From NCBI GenBank assembly GCA_964420325.1, contig CAYQSU010000026.1, forward strand, positions 1-40,963: a stretch of DNA of 40,963 nt, written 5' to 3'. The DNA is from CAYQSU01 sp964420325. Its GTDB lineage: Bacteria > Pseudomonadota > Alphaproteobacteria > Rhodospirillales > Defluviicoccaceae. Position numbers and translations under genes: made by a program. The notes beneath the pieces were generated by a model. It had not been told where the DNA came from. It made no database searches and was given only the letters and a program-made list of their open reading frames with translations. The number at the start of each line of letters is the position of its first letter. Within the stretch, counting starts at the first letter, position 1. This document shows positions 23,895-32,897 of the stretch, piece by piece.

Positions 23895-24163
23895 CGGTGG
23901 CCTGCCTTGCCTCGCCGTGTGAGCGGTTGCCGCCGCTTCCGATGCACGGCTCGTGCCAGCACCTGAAGGCCTTCGGACTCAACCGGTTGCCCGCGATCGC
24001 GTGGCGGCGAACGGGCTCCGCCACCGCGACACCGGCAGCGTTTTCTCGGCAGTTCTTGCCGGCGGTGCGGCGAAACGGCTTGTTAACCATGACTCCTTAG
24101 AGTCCGGCGCCAACGACGCAGGGCTGTCCTGCGTCCCTGTCCCATGGCGTGCCAGGGGAGATC

Positions 24164-24718
24164 ATGGCTGAGACCGATGAGGCGCGGGAAGGGATGGACG
24201 AGGAGCCGGAGCCGACAGCGGGCTCCGGCCCGTCTCCGGCGAAAGGTGGACGCAAGCGGCTCGTCCTCGTTGCCGCCGCGACCCTCGTGCTTGTCGCCGG
24301 CGGGGTTACCGGCGCCTATCTTGCCGGCCTCGCCGATCCCATCGTCGGAGCGATCAGCGGCGACGCGCAGAGCGGCGAGGAGGCCGCGAAGGCCGCCGAG
24401 GTCGAAGAACCGAAGCCGGTCTTCTACGAACTCCCGGAGTTCATCGTCAATCTCAACACCAAGGGGCGGAAGAACACGTACCTCAAGCTCAGGGCCAGCT
24501 TGGAGCTGACGAACGCCGACGATGTCCGCCGCATCGAGGAGAAGATGCCGCGGATTGTCGACACCTTCCAGTTGTATCTGCGCGAGCTGCGTGTTGATGA
24601 CATCCAGGGATCGGCGGGAACGTACCGCCTTCGCGAAGAGCTGTTGCGGCGGATCAATGGTGCGGTCGCGCCGGCGCAGGTCAATGACGTCCTGTTCGCC
24701 GAGCTGCTGGTCCAGTAG
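24164..24718 (+). CDS. fliL: Flagellar basal body-associated protein FliL
   Basis: Inner-membrane protein of the stator/basal body region. A charged cytoplasmic N terminus (about 35 residues) precedes one membrane segment (LVLVAAATLVLVAGGVTGAY) and a periplasmic domain with EFIVNLNTKGRKNTYLKLRASLEL, the conserved FliL strand. ATG 24164 is chosen because AGGGGAG lies just upstream; an in-frame GTG at 24149 lacks such a site. It is the first gene of a plus-strand motility group, with fliM 29 bp downstream. FliL supports stator function and swarming torque. Confidence 0.94.
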   Translation: MAETDEAREGMDEEPEPTAGSGPSPAKGGRKRLVLVAAATLVLVAGGVTGAYLAGLADPIVGAISGDAQSGEEAAKAAEVEEPKPVFYELPEFIVNLNTKGRKNTYLKLRASLELTNADDVRRIEEKMPRIVDTFQLYLRELRVDDIQGSAGTYRLREELLRRINGAVAPAQVNDVLFAELLVQ

Positions 24719-24747
24719 CGGGCGGAACCGAGAGGGGATCGGGAAGA

Positions 24748-25866
24748 ATGGCCGGACCAGCTGACGACACCGACCGAGACGATCTCACCAGCGAGGCCGA
24801 GGCGGCTGCCGAGGCAGCGGAGAACAGCGCCGCCGGTGCCCCGGTCGATGAGGGCGCCGACCCGGATCCGGAGGCGGAAGCCGTCTTTGGAGAAGAGGAC
24901 GCGCGCGTCCTCAATCAGGACGAGATCGACAGCCTGCTCGGGTTCGACGACACCGGCGATACCGGCCGCGAACGCTCGGGCATCCAGGCCATTCTCAGCA
25001 GCGCGCTGATTTCCTACGAGCGGCTTCCGATGCTGGAGGTGGTGTTCGACCGCCTCGTCCGGCTGATGTCGACAAGCCTCAGGAACTTCACCTCCGACAA
25101 CGTCGAGGTGTCGCTCGACGGCATCTCCTCCACCCGCTTCGGCGATTACCTCAACTCCATCCCGCTGCCGGCGATGCTCAGCGTCATCAAGGCCGAGGAG
25201 TGGGACAACTACGGTCTCCTGACCGTCGATTCGGCGCTGATCTATTCGATCGTCGACGTCCTGCTCGGCGGGCGCCGCGGCACAGCGGCGATGCGCGTCG
25301 AGGGGCGGCCCTACACCACCATCGAACGCAGCCTGGTGGAGCGCATGGTCGAGGTCATGCTCAACGATCTGAGCGGCGCCTTCGAGCCGCTCAGCCCGGT
25401 GACCTTTCGCTTCGAGCGGCTGGAGACCAACCCGCGCTTCGCCAGCATCTCGCGGCCGGCCAACGCGGCCATCCTCACCCGCCTGCGCATCGACATGGAG
25501 GACCGCGGTGGCCGTGCGGAGCTGCTGCTGCCCTACGCCACTCTGGAGCCGGTTCGCGAGCTCCTGTTGCAGCAGTTCATGGGCGAGAAGTTCGGCCGCG
25601 ACTCGATCTGGGAGACCCACCTGGCGGAAGAGCTGTGGCTGACCGACATCGAGCTCACCGCCGTTATGGACGAACAAACCCTGCGCTTGCAGGACATTTT
25701 CGATCTCCGCGTCGGCAGCCGGCTGATGTTCGAGGCGACGCCGGACTCGCCGGTGCAGATGCGCTGCGGCCAGGCGCCGCTCTACAGTGGCCGGATGGGC
25801 CGCAAGGGAGACCGCATCGCCATTCAGATCGACGACCCCATCGAACGACGCAAACAGAGAGGGTAA
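24748..25866 (+). CDS. fliM: Flagellar motor switch protein FliM
   Basis: C-ring switch protein (372 aa). The CheY-binding motif near the N terminus of FliM is recognisable as ARVLNQDEIDSLLGFD (about residues 52-67). It is followed by the middle domain with LPMLEVVFDRLVRLMSTSLRN, and the C-terminal SpoA domain is at the end. The N terminus before this motif is unusually long and acidic (about 50 residues of Glu, Asp and Ala); E. coli FliM starts its motif near residue 1. This suggests a linker extension. It follows fliL by 29 bp and precedes the DUF6468 gene by 2 bp. Confidence 0.96.
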   Translation: MAGPADDTDRDDLTSEAEAAAEAAENSAAGAPVDEGADPDPEAEAVFGEEDARVLNQDEIDSLLGFDDTGDTGRERSGIQAILSSALISYERLPMLEVVFDRLVRLMSTSLRNFTSDNVEVSLDGISSTRFGDYLNSIPLPAMLSVIKAEEWDNYGLLTVDSALIYSIVDVLLGGRRGTAAMRVEGRPYTTIERSLVERMVEVMLNDLSGAFEPLSPVTFRFERLETNPRFASISRPANAAILTRLRIDMEDRGGRAELLLPYATLEPVRELLLQQFMGEKFGRDSIWETHLAEELWLTDIELTAVMDEQTLRLQDIFDLRVGSRLMFEATPDSPVQMRCGQAPLYSGRMGRKGDRIAIQIDDPIERRKQRG

Positions 25867-25868
25867 CC

Positions 25869-26306
25869 GTGTCCTGGACGCTGGCTCTTGACCTCATCCT
25901 TCTGGCGCTGCTCGCCGCGACCATCGGGTACGCCTTGGTGTTGAACCGCAAGCTCGCGGAACTGCGTCGCAACCGCGCCGAGCTTGAGGCGGTGTTTGGC
26001 GGCTTCCAGACCGCGCTCGCACGGGCCGAGACGAGCGTCGGCCACCTCAAGGGCTCGACCGATACCGTGCGCGAGCGCATCGACAAGGCGCAGGGCTTGG
26101 CCGACGACCTGGCGTTTCTCGTCGAACGCGGCGAAGCCCTCGCCGACACCCTGGAAGCGAGGATCCGGAGCGCCCGCGACCTGGGCGTCGGATCGAAGAT
26201 CCGGCCGGTGGCGACGAACACCAACACCGCAGCTCCCGCTGGCGGTGTCCAGCCGCGATCGGAGGCCGAGCGAGAGCTCCTGAGGGCGCTCGGCTCCCGG
26301 CGGTAG
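25869..26306 (+). CDS. DUF6468-like flagellar-cluster membrane protein
   Basis: 145-aa protein with one N-terminal membrane segment (about residues 5-24) followed by a helical cytoplasmic region rich in Glu, Arg and Ala, which looks like a coiled coil. It resembles the DUF6468 family, found between fliM and motE in alphaproteobacteria. GTG 25869 lies 2 bp after the fliM stop, so translation is probably coupled. No function is established; location suggests a motor- or export-linked membrane accessory. The C-terminal tail ends SEAERELLRALGSRR, a basic amphipathic helix. Confidence 0.75.
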   Translation: MSWTLALDLILLALLAATIGYALVLNRKLAELRRNRAELEAVFGGFQTALARAETSVGHLKGSTDTVRERIDKAQGLADDLAFLVERGEALADTLEARIRSARDLGVGSKIRPVATNTNTAAPAGGVQPRSEAERELLRALGSRR

Positions 26307-26320
26307 AGCGCAACCCCCCC

Positions 26321-27100
26321 ATGCACCGGGTGCTCAGACGATTTCGCCTGCTGCCGGCGGTCATCGCCGTCGCCGCGCTGTCACTCTGCGTCCGGGCGGG
26401 GGCGCTGTGGTCGGAAGTTAGGGACAGCGGCAGCCGACCCACACCGATCGGCACGGCTTTTGCCGCCGACGCGCCGGAACGCAGTGGGCACAAGGTGACG
26501 CTGCCGGCTGACACGCGACCAGCGGCGTCGAAGGCGACCGACGAGGCGAACGCCGCGGACGACGCCGCGGCGGACGGAACCGCGGCCGGGCCGGCGCCGA
26601 CCCCGGAGGTCGGCGGGCGGCCGCCGGGTGCGTCCAGGGCCAGGTTCGAGCCCTCGCCGACCTTCAGCCAGGCCGAGCTCGATGTTCTGCAGGAGCTCGC
26701 CACGCGTCGCGAGAGGCTGGACGCGCGCGAGGAGGAGATGCAGGAGCGTGTCGCACTGCTTCAGGCCGCGGAGGCACGCATCGATGAAAAGGTCAAGGAA
26801 CTGAAGGAGCTGCAGGGCGTGCTCGCGGAGCTGATCAAGAACTACGAAGAGCACGAGGAAGCCAACATCCGCTCGCTCGTCAGGATCTACGAAAACATGA
26901 AGCCCAAGGATGCCGCGCGCATCTTCGAGCAGCTGGAGATGGACACCCTCCTGCTCGTCGTCGAGCGCATGAAGGAACGCAAGCTGGCGGCGATCATGGC
27001 CGAAATGAGCCCGGGCAAGGCCAAGGAAGTCACCGTCGAACTGGCCCGGCTGCGTCAGGTCCCGTTCGCCGAGGATCCGCTCGAGGCCGAGCCAGGTTAG
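26321..27100 (+). CDS. motE: MotE-like flagellar chaperone (MgtE_N domain)
   Basis: 259-aa protein with one N-terminal membrane segment or uncleaved signal, a low-complexity Ala/Pro/Asp linker (about 45-110), a long coiled coil (ELATRRERLDAREEEMQERV onward) and a C-terminal MgtE_N-like domain with YENMKPKDAARIFEQLEMD and MSPGKAKEVTVELAR. This is the layout of MotE, the periplasmic chaperone of MotC in rhizobia. The 14-bp gap to the previous gene supports co-transcription with fliL-fliM. Function is inferred from family and neighbours. Confidence 0.85.
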   Translation: MHRVLRRFRLLPAVIAVAALSLCVRAGALWSEVRDSGSRPTPIGTAFAADAPERSGHKVTLPADTRPAASKATDEANAADDAAADGTAAGPAPTPEVGGRPPGASRARFEPSPTFSQAELDVLQELATRRERLDAREEEMQERVALLQAAEARIDEKVKELKELQGVLAELIKNYEEHEEANIRSLVRIYENMKPKDAARIFEQLEMDTLLLVVERMKERKLAAIMAEMSPGKAKEVTVELARLRQVPFAEDPLEAEPG

Positions 27101-27211
27101 TTGTATCCCCAGCATTTACACACTGATCGGTCTATACTAAGAGTTCAGGCTCTAGCATCCCGCGGGACATTCGGACAGTGCGCACGCATTCGGCAGCGCA
27201 GGGAGTGACAG

Positions 27212-27598
27212 ATGGCCGTCGACAAGCGCATGAACGTCCTGATCGTGGACGATTACAAGACGATGCTGCGGATCATACGCAACCTTCTTCGCCAGCTGGG
27301 ATTCAGCGACATCGATGAAGCGACGGACGGCACCGCGGCGCTGGAACGGCTGCGGCAGAAGGAGTACGGCCTGATCATTTCTGACTGGAACATGGAGCCG
27401 ATGAACGGCCTTGAGCTTCTGCGCGAGGTGCGGTCCGACGCCAGACTGAAGCATATCCCGTTCATCATGGTCACGGCCGAGAGCAAGACGGAGAACGTGA
27501 TGGCGGCGAAACAGGCCGGCGTCTCCAACTACATCGTCAAGCCGTTCAATGCCGAGACCCTGAAAGCGAAGCTCACCAGCGTTCTGGGACAGTTCTAG
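27212..27598 (+). CDS. cheY: CheY-like chemotaxis response regulator
   Basis: Single-domain receiver (128 aa). The phosphorylation site is Asp58 in LIISDWNMEPMNGLELL. The acidic pair Asp13/Asp14, Thr88 and Lys110 are in the expected places. It has no output domain, as in CheY, and lies between motor genes, so it probably binds the FliM N terminus and changes rotation. The usual DWNMP loop is DWNME. An intergenic gap of 111 bp precedes it; TATACT near 27133 is a possible -10, so it may have its own promoter. No cheA or methyltransferase genes occur in this window. Confidence 0.93.
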   Translation: MAVDKRMNVLIVDDYKTMLRIIRNLLRQLGFSDIDEATDGTAALERLRQKEYGLIISDWNMEPMNGLELLREVRSDARLKHIPFIMVTAESKTENVMAAKQAGVSNYIVKPFNAETLKAKLTSVLGQF

Positions 27599-27607
27599 GA
27601 GAATCCG

Positions 27608-28492
27608 ATGTCGGGGGGCGGAACTACAATGGAACCCCCGGCCCCGGGGGAGACGGGCCCCGAAACCGGCTTGGCCGAGCGCGAGGGCACGGCCGCGATG
27701 GTGGCGGACAACGAGCGCCTCTCGCAACCCGCATGGGCGCCGCGGCCCGCCGACAGGTCGTTCGGCCGCTCCTTCGACGGCGAAACGAATTCCGCGGTTC
27801 TTGGCTGGGCGGTCACCGGCGGTGGCCGGTCGCCGTCCGGCGTCTACGGCACCACGCCTTTGTTCCTGGCACTGTTCCTCGTGATCCTGGCCTTTTTCAT
27901 TCTGCTTGCGAGCATCTCCCGATTCGAGGGCACGCGATCGACGGCGGTGATGGGAAGCCTCACCGAAACCTTCGCCCAACCCCGACGCCCAGGACCGGCG
28001 CCAAGGCCCGAGTCGGCACGCACCGGCGAAGTGATCGACGGGCGGGCGCTTCAGGAGCGTCTTGCCACGCTGATGGCGACCCGGCTTCGCCTGGCCGAGA
28101 TCACCGTCGTCGAGGCTGGCCGGGTGCTGAGCGTGACGATGCCGGCGGATTCCATGTTCGAACGGCGAAGCCCGCGTCTGCGGGCGTCGCGACGGCCACT
28201 CATCGACGCCGTCGTTGCCGGCATCAGCGGTCTACCGGCAGGCGTCCGCTGCGATGTCGAGCTCATCGTCGGCGATCCCGTCGCCGGCGCCGGCGGGCCA
28301 GGGACCCGCGATCTTGCCGTTCGCCGCGCGGGAGCGCTCGCCCGCGAGTTCATCGGTCGCGGCCTTGCGGCCGAGCGGCTGGCCGTCGGCCTCGATGCCG
28401 GCGAGGGCGACCGCATCCGACTCTCCTTCCAGTTCGGCGATGCCGAGGCCGAACGCCGCCGTGCAGGCCCAAGCGCCGATGCAGCGAGTTGA
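27608..28492 (+). CDS. MotB-like protein A, no membrane Asp
   Basis: 294-aa protein with a cytoplasmic N terminus of about 80 residues, one membrane segment (PLFLALFLVILAFFILLASI) and a periplasmic domain resembling a divergent OmpA-like fold (RRAGALAREFIGRGLAAERL). In MotB proteins the membrane helix has an Asp that conducts protons. Here that helix has no acidic residue, so it cannot act as a usual proton-conducting stator subunit. It starts 9 bp after cheY with AGGAGA upstream and overlaps the next gene. Together with the next gene it looks like a duplicated pair. Its partner MotA is not in the window. Confidence 0.7.
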   Translation: MSGGGTTMEPPAPGETGPETGLAEREGTAAMVADNERLSQPAWAPRPADRSFGRSFDGETNSAVLGWAVTGGGRSPSGVYGTTPLFLALFLVILAFFILLASISRFEGTRSTAVMGSLTETFAQPRRPGPAPRPESARTGEVIDGRALQERLATLMATRLRLAEITVVEAGRVLSVTMPADSMFERRSPRLRASRRPLIDAVVAGISGLPAGVRCDVELIVGDPVAGAGGPGTRDLAVRRAGALAREFIGRGLAAERLAVGLDAGEGDRIRLSFQFGDAEAERRRAGPSADAAS

Positions 28493-29246
28493 GTCTTCGA
28501 TGCCGGCGCCGGCGGCAATCAGGACCCGCCAAGCAGGCTCGGGCGCGGTGGCGAGCGCTTCGGGTCCTGGCGGCGTGGGTCGCGCCTGGATGATCACCTT
28601 CGTCGATCTCGTCTCCCTGCTCCTCGCCTTCTTCGTGATGATCTTCGCGATGTCGGGGGTCAGGCACGATCTGTGGACGTCGACCGTGGCTTCCCTGAAC
28701 CGCACGGAGGGTCCACCGATCTCCGAGCCCGCCGAGCGTCCCGCGGCTCCCCGCAACGCGCCCGCACGCATGTCGGAGGCGGCCACCGATCTCGACTATC
28801 TCGACGCCTTGCTCAAGGCTACGATGGCCGTCGAACCTCTCTTGGCCGAGGTGCGCATCGAGGCCCGCGACGGTGCGCTCGTTCTCGTGTTCGCAGAGGA
28901 AACCTTGTTCGTTCCGGCAACGGACGCGCCGTCCCCCGTCGCCCGCCGCACGCTCATCGCCATCGGGGGCATTCTGCGCAACATCGGCAATCGGGTCGGC
29001 GTCCATGCCTTCGGCGGCGGCACGGCAGCCGGAAACGGCGGAGAAGATGTCGAGTGGGAGTCCGCTCTGGCGCGGGCGGCGGCCGTCGCCGACGTGCTGC
29101 GGAGTTCCGGCTACGATCGCACCGTCCGGGCTTACGCCTTCGTCGAGGGGCGCGAGCAACACCCGGCCGCCGAAGACCGGGTGGCGAGGGCATCCCTCGC
29201 CCGGCGCATCGAGATCGCCATCCTCGCACACGCGGATCTGCCGTGA
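28479..29246 (+). CDS. MotB-like protein B, membrane Asp present
   Basis: Up to 255-aa protein with one membrane segment reading WMITFVDLVSLLLAFFVMIF, which has the Asp placed as in MotB (cf. the D in its proton channel). After it, a periplasmic domain of OmpA-like type (RTLIAIGGILRNIGNRVGV and ALARAAAVADVLRSSGY). The fold is divergent; the usual peptidoglycan-binding motifs are poorly conserved. The start may be ATG 28479, which overlaps the previous gene by 14 bp, or ATG 28500 just past it. The stop overlaps the ATG of the next gene (TGATG). Protein B may provide the channel and protein A a structural partner. Confidence 0.72.
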   Translation: MQRVESSMPAPAAIRTRQAGSGAVASASGPGGVGRAWMITFVDLVSLLLAFFVMIFAMSGVRHDLWTSTVASLNRTEGPPISEPAERPAAPRNAPARMSEAATDLDYLDALLKATMAVEPLLAEVRIEARDGALVLVFAEETLFVPATDAPSPVARRTLIAIGGILRNIGNRVGVHAFGGGTAAGNGGEDVEWESALARAAAVADVLRSSGYDRTVRAYAFVEGREQHPAAEDRVARASLARRIEIAILAHADLP

Positions 29247-32200
29247 TGCCCCTGCTCGTACCATCGCGACGTGTATGGTTCCTGGTCGCCGTTCTCGCTC
29301 TGACGGCGGCGGGCGCGCTCTCCTTTCCTCCGGCAATCGTCGGCGGTGGATCCGCCGGCGCTCGGGCAGCGGACGCCGGTCCGCTCGAGGCTCGGTCGAC
29401 GGAACCGACCATCCGGGTGCGCACGGGCGAGCATCCCGGCTACAGTCGCATCGTCTTCGACTGGACGGGACCGGTCGGCTATCGTCTCATCCACGGCGGG
29501 AGAGAGGTCACCGTCGAATTCGACCGATCCGCCCGCTTCGATTTCGCGAAGCTCGGACGCCGTCCGGCGAGAACCATTGCGCGAGCGGAGGCGCGGTCGA
29601 CGGAGACGGGTGTTGCCGTCGTGCTCGCGGTTGCCGAGGGCGCGCAGGTCCGCGACCTGCGCGCCGGCTACAAGATCGTCGTCGACGTCTTCGCTCGGGC
29701 GGATCCGCCCGCGGCGGGGCCAGAGGCCGCGGGACTTGGCCGACCGTTCGGCGAAGGACCGGCGGCCGGCGAAGCGGAGCTTACCGCCGAGGTCGCATCG
29801 GGAGGACCGGAGGCACCGACCGTCCGGGTGGTTCCACCGCTGGCGGCTGCAGCGCCGCTCTCGCTCCTGCCCGGCCGGCCGGGCGTGCCCGGTGTGGACT
29901 CCGACCGGGAGGCGGAGAAAGCCGGGCGCGCGGAGGCACCGCCTGAGCGCCCGTCGGTGCCGGCGACCGTGGCATCGCGATCAGCCGCCACGGCCGCGGC
30001 GACGCTCCGCTTCGACTGGTCGGAACCGGTTGCGGCGGCCGTGTTCCGCCGTGTCGGCTACCTGTGGGTGGTGTTCGACGCCGGCGCACGCCACGACCTG
30101 GCGTCGCTGCGCGCCGCTGCCGCTGACGTGATCACCGGCATCGAGCAGCTGCCGGTGGAGAGAGCGACGGTGCTGAGGCTCGTTACCCGCGGCGCCGTCA
30201 GTCCCGGTCTGCGTCGCGACGGCCTGGCGTGGCTTATCGATTTCGGCCGCCAGCCGCTGGCTCCGACGAGCCCGCTCGAACCGACGATCGAGACCGAGGG
30301 GCCGGGAACCACCCGCATCGCCGTGCCCATCGCCGAGCCGGGAGAGCCGATCAGCTTCACCGATCCGGAGGTCGGCGATCGCATCGTCGTCGTTCCCGTC
30401 GTTCCGCTCGGCCATGGCATCGGTCGCGGCTACGACTATCCGGAGGTTCGCTTGCTGGCGACAGCCCAGGGTGTGGCCATTGTTCCGCGCATCGATGACC
30501 TGGTCGTGCGCTCGCTGAAGAGCGGCATCGAGCTTGCGAGCACCAAGGGCCTCGAGCTCTCGCCGGTACCCGCCGAGGTTCGCCAGCGGGCTCGCCTCGA
30601 GCGCCGGTCGGAGGCCGCGCGGGTTCTCGATCTTGGCCGCTGGCGGGAGGCGACGCCGCAGGCGATCCGAGCCGAGCGGCGGCGGCTCCTGCTAGCCGCG
30701 GCGGGCGCCGCCGAGGGGGAGGAGCGGGAGGCGCACCGTCTCGCCCTCGCCGAGCTCTCGCTGGCCCAGGGCGATGCGGCGGAGGCGCTGGGCGTGCTCA
30801 CCGTGGTCGCCGGCGATCGCCCAGCCGTCGACGGCGATCCTCGCTTCCGTCTGCTCCGCGGCGCGGCATTGATGCTGTTGGGCCGCTTGCCGGAGGCGAG
30901 GGGCGACTTGTTTCACGGCTCTTTGGGCGACTCGGACGAAGGCGCCTTGTGGCAGGCGGCGCTCAGCATCGCCGAAGGCGGCGGCAGCATCGGTTCCGCC
31001 TTGAAGCGCGGCGGCACCGTCGCCCAGGACTACCCGCGGGTCTTGAGGATCCCGCTCGGGCTCCTGGTCGCCGAGGGCGCGATTGCCGACGGCGACGTCG
31101 CAGAGGCGCGCCGCCATCTGGACGTGCTCCGCATCGAGCCCCTGGACCGTCGGCTGAGCGGCCGGCTCGAGTTCCTGGAGGGCCGCCTTCTGGAGGCGAG
31201 CGGCGAGTTCGACCTCGCGGTCGACAGGTGGAAGGAGTCCGAACGAGGGCACGATCGGCCAAGCCGGGCGCGATCCGCACTCGCCCGCGTCGCGCTCGAG
31301 GTCGAGCGCGACCGGATCCTCCGAACGGAGGCCATCGAGCAGCTCGAGTCCCTGCGTTACGCCTGGCGCGGCGATGCCTTCGAGTTCCAGCTCCTCAGCC
31401 GGCTGGGAGAGCTGTATCTCGCCGAAGGCGACTACCCCCGGGCCCTCAGAACCTTGCGCCAGGCGGTGACGGTCTTCCCTGACCAGCCCGGAGTCCAGGC
31501 CATCACCGAACAAATGGCCGGGACGTTCCAACGGCTCTACCTCGACGGCCTCGCCGATAGCCTCGCGCCGCTTGCCGCAATCGCGTTGTTCGATGAGTTT
31601 CGCGAGCTGACGCCGGCGGGCGACAAGGGAAACGAAATGATCCGCAAGCTCGCCGACCGGCTGGTCGCGGTCGACCTCCTGGGTCGTGCGGCGAGCCTTC
31701 TCGAGGACCAGGTCCGCCACCGGCTCGACGGCGAGGACAAGGCCAGGGTGGGAGCCCGCCTGGCGCTGGTCAACCTTCTCGACCGCAAGCCGGAGGCGGC
31801 TCTGGCGGCGCTGGCGATGTCCGCCGTCGAGACGCTTCCCGAAGCGCTCGCTCGTCAGCGCGCGCATCTCGAGGCGCGCAGCCTTGCGGAGACCGGGCGC
31901 TCCGATGACGCCTTGGCGTTGCTCGAAGCCGATGCGAGCCTGGATGCGGAGCTGATCCGCGCGGACATCCACTGGCGGACCCGGGACTGGCCGGCGGCGG
32001 CCCAGGCGCTGAACCGGGTGGCGCGGCTGACGGGGGCGCTGCCGGGCCACTCCCTCGACGAGGCCCAGGCCCGCTACCTGCTCAACCGCGCAGTGGCTCT
32101 GACCCTCGGCGGCGACGGGCGGGCTCTCAAGCGGCTCAGCGAACGCTACGGCCAGGCGATGAACGCAACGTCTTATCGCGACGCCTTCCGGCTGATCGCC

Positions 32201-32335
32201 GACGCCGGCCCGAAGAGCCTTACGGACCTGAATCGGGCGGTGACGAGCCGTGTCGAGGACGCCGAGAACTTCCAGACGTTCCTCGCTGCATACCAGGATC
32301 GAGTGCGCAAGGGCGGTCTCAGCGCCATCAACTGA
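29246..32335 (+). CDS. Large exported repeat protein (AMIN-like N-terminus, TPR-type)
   Basis: 1029-aa protein. An N-terminal hydrophobic segment (about residues 10-30) serves as a signal peptide or anchor. Two AMIN-like beta segments follow: one near 57-125 (RIVFDWTGPVGYRL) and one near 250-320 (LRFDWSEPVAAAVFRRVGYLW). A disordered Pro/Ala linker separates them. From about residue 450 to the end, helical repeats resembling tetratricopeptides recur (GDAAEALGVLTVVAGDRP, EGDYPRALRTLRQAVTVFP). AMIN domains bind peptidoglycan or cell-wall structures, and TPRs bind proteins. Translational coupling (TGATG) with the MotB-like gene suggests a motor-linked periplasmic scaffold. I do not recognise a named family for the whole protein. 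Confidence 0.75.
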   Translation: MPLLVPSRRVWFLVAVLALTAAGALSFPPAIVGGGSAGARAADAGPLEARSTEPTIRVRTGEHPGYSRIVFDWTGPVGYRLIHGGREVTVEFDRSARFDFAKLGRRPARTIARAEARSTETGVAVVLAVAEGAQVRDLRAGYKIVVDVFARADPPAAGPEAAGLGRPFGEGPAAGEAELTAEVASGGPEAPTVRVVPPLAAAAPLSLLPGRPGVPGVDSDREAEKAGRAEAPPERPSVPATVASRSAATAAATLRFDWSEPVAAAVFRRVGYLWVVFDAGARHDLASLRAAAADVITGIEQLPVERATVLRLVTRGAVSPGLRRDGLAWLIDFGRQPLAPTSPLEPTIETEGPGTTRIAVPIAEPGEPISFTDPEVGDRIVVVPVVPLGHGIGRGYDYPEVRLLATAQGVAIVPRIDDLVVRSLKSGIELASTKGLELSPVPAEVRQRARLERRSEAARVLDLGRWREATPQAIRAERRRLLLAAAGAAEGEEREAHRLALAELSLAQGDAAEALGVLTVVAGDRPAVDGDPRFRLLRGAALMLLGRLPEARGDLFHGSLGDSDEGALWQAALSIAEGGGSIGSALKRGGTVAQDYPRVLRIPLGLLVAEGAIADGDVAEARRHLDVLRIEPLDRRLSGRLEFLEGRLLEASGEFDLAVDRWKESERGHDRPSRARSALARVALEVERDRILRTEAIEQLESLRYAWRGDAFEFQLLSRLGELYLAEGDYPRALRTLRQAVTVFPDQPGVQAITEQMAGTFQRLYLDGLADSLAPLAAIALFDEFRELTPAGDKGNEMIRKLADRLVAVDLLGRAASLLEDQVRHRLDGEDKARVGARLALVNLLDRKPEAALAALAMSAVETLPEALARQRAHLEARSLAETGRSDDALALLEADASLDAELIRADIHWRTRDWPAAAQALNRVARLTGALPGHSLDEAQARYLLNRAVALTLGGDGRALKRLSERYGQAMNATSYRDAFRLIADAGPKSLTDLNRAVTSRVEDAENFQTFLAAYQDRVRKGGLSAIN

Positions 32336-32459
32336 AGGCGCGTGGGGAGCGCTTGCGGCAGACATTTGACGCATCGTGCCAGGCTCTTGCATGGCCGGAC
32401 CGATTTCTGTAAGTACGCGATCCTTTGACGCCCGTTCTGGCCCCGGGAGGAGAGTGAGG

Positions 32460-32897
32460 ATGCCGAAAGACGCTGCCGCCGAGCGGATCGAGAGCGAACT
32501 TCGCCAGGAATCCGTTAAGGTCGGCCCCGATTACTTCGTCGAACGGGACGGCGTTCGGTACGCGGGCGGGCATCTGCTGCTCGATCTGTGGGACGCGAGC
32601 AACCTCACCGATCCGGTGCTCATCGAAGACGCTCTGCGCGCCGGCGCGCGCGCGGCGAATGCTACCATCCTGCATGCGCACCTGCATCAGTTCGGCGAAG
32701 GCGGCGGCGTCTCCGGCGTGCTGGTGCTGGCGGAATCGCACATCAGCATCCACACTTGGCCGGAGCGCAGCTTCGCCGCCATCGACATCTTCATGTGCGG
32801 GGCGTGCGATCCGTACAAGGCGATCCCGGTGCTGCGCGAAGCCTTCCGGCCGCGGGGTCTGCAACTATCGGAGCATCGGCGGGGACTGCTCGCGTGA
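32460..32897 (+). CDS. speD: S-adenosylmethionine decarboxylase proenzyme (prokaryotic class 1B)
   Basis: Decarboxylates S-adenosylmethionine to provide the aminopropyl donor for spermidine. The 145-aa proenzyme self-cleaves at Glu92-Ser93 in AESHISIHTWPE to form the pyruvoyl group. His98 and Cys113 have the spacing of the catalytic residues in the Thermotoga enzyme. ATG 32460 is chosen because of a long purine-rich ribosome binding site (GGGAGG) just upstream; a longer frame start near 32376 has none. There is an N-terminal extension of about 30 residues over the shortest family members. speE follows with a GTGA overlap. Confidence 0.94.
   Translation: MPKDAAAERIESELRQESVKVGPDYFVERDGVRYAGGHLLLDLWDASNLTDPVLIEDALRAGARAANATILHAHLHQFGEGGGVSGVLVLAESHISIHTWPERSFAAIDIFMCGACDPYKAIPVLREAFRPRGLQLSEHRRGLLA

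Noticed and set aside
23895..24163. Sigma-54 (GG-N10-GC) or CtrA (TTAA-N7-TTAA) sites between flgF and fliL
   Set aside because: TGGCCTGCCTTGCC has the wrong spacing between GG and GC, and TTAACC...CCTTAG does not have the N7 spacing or second TTAA.
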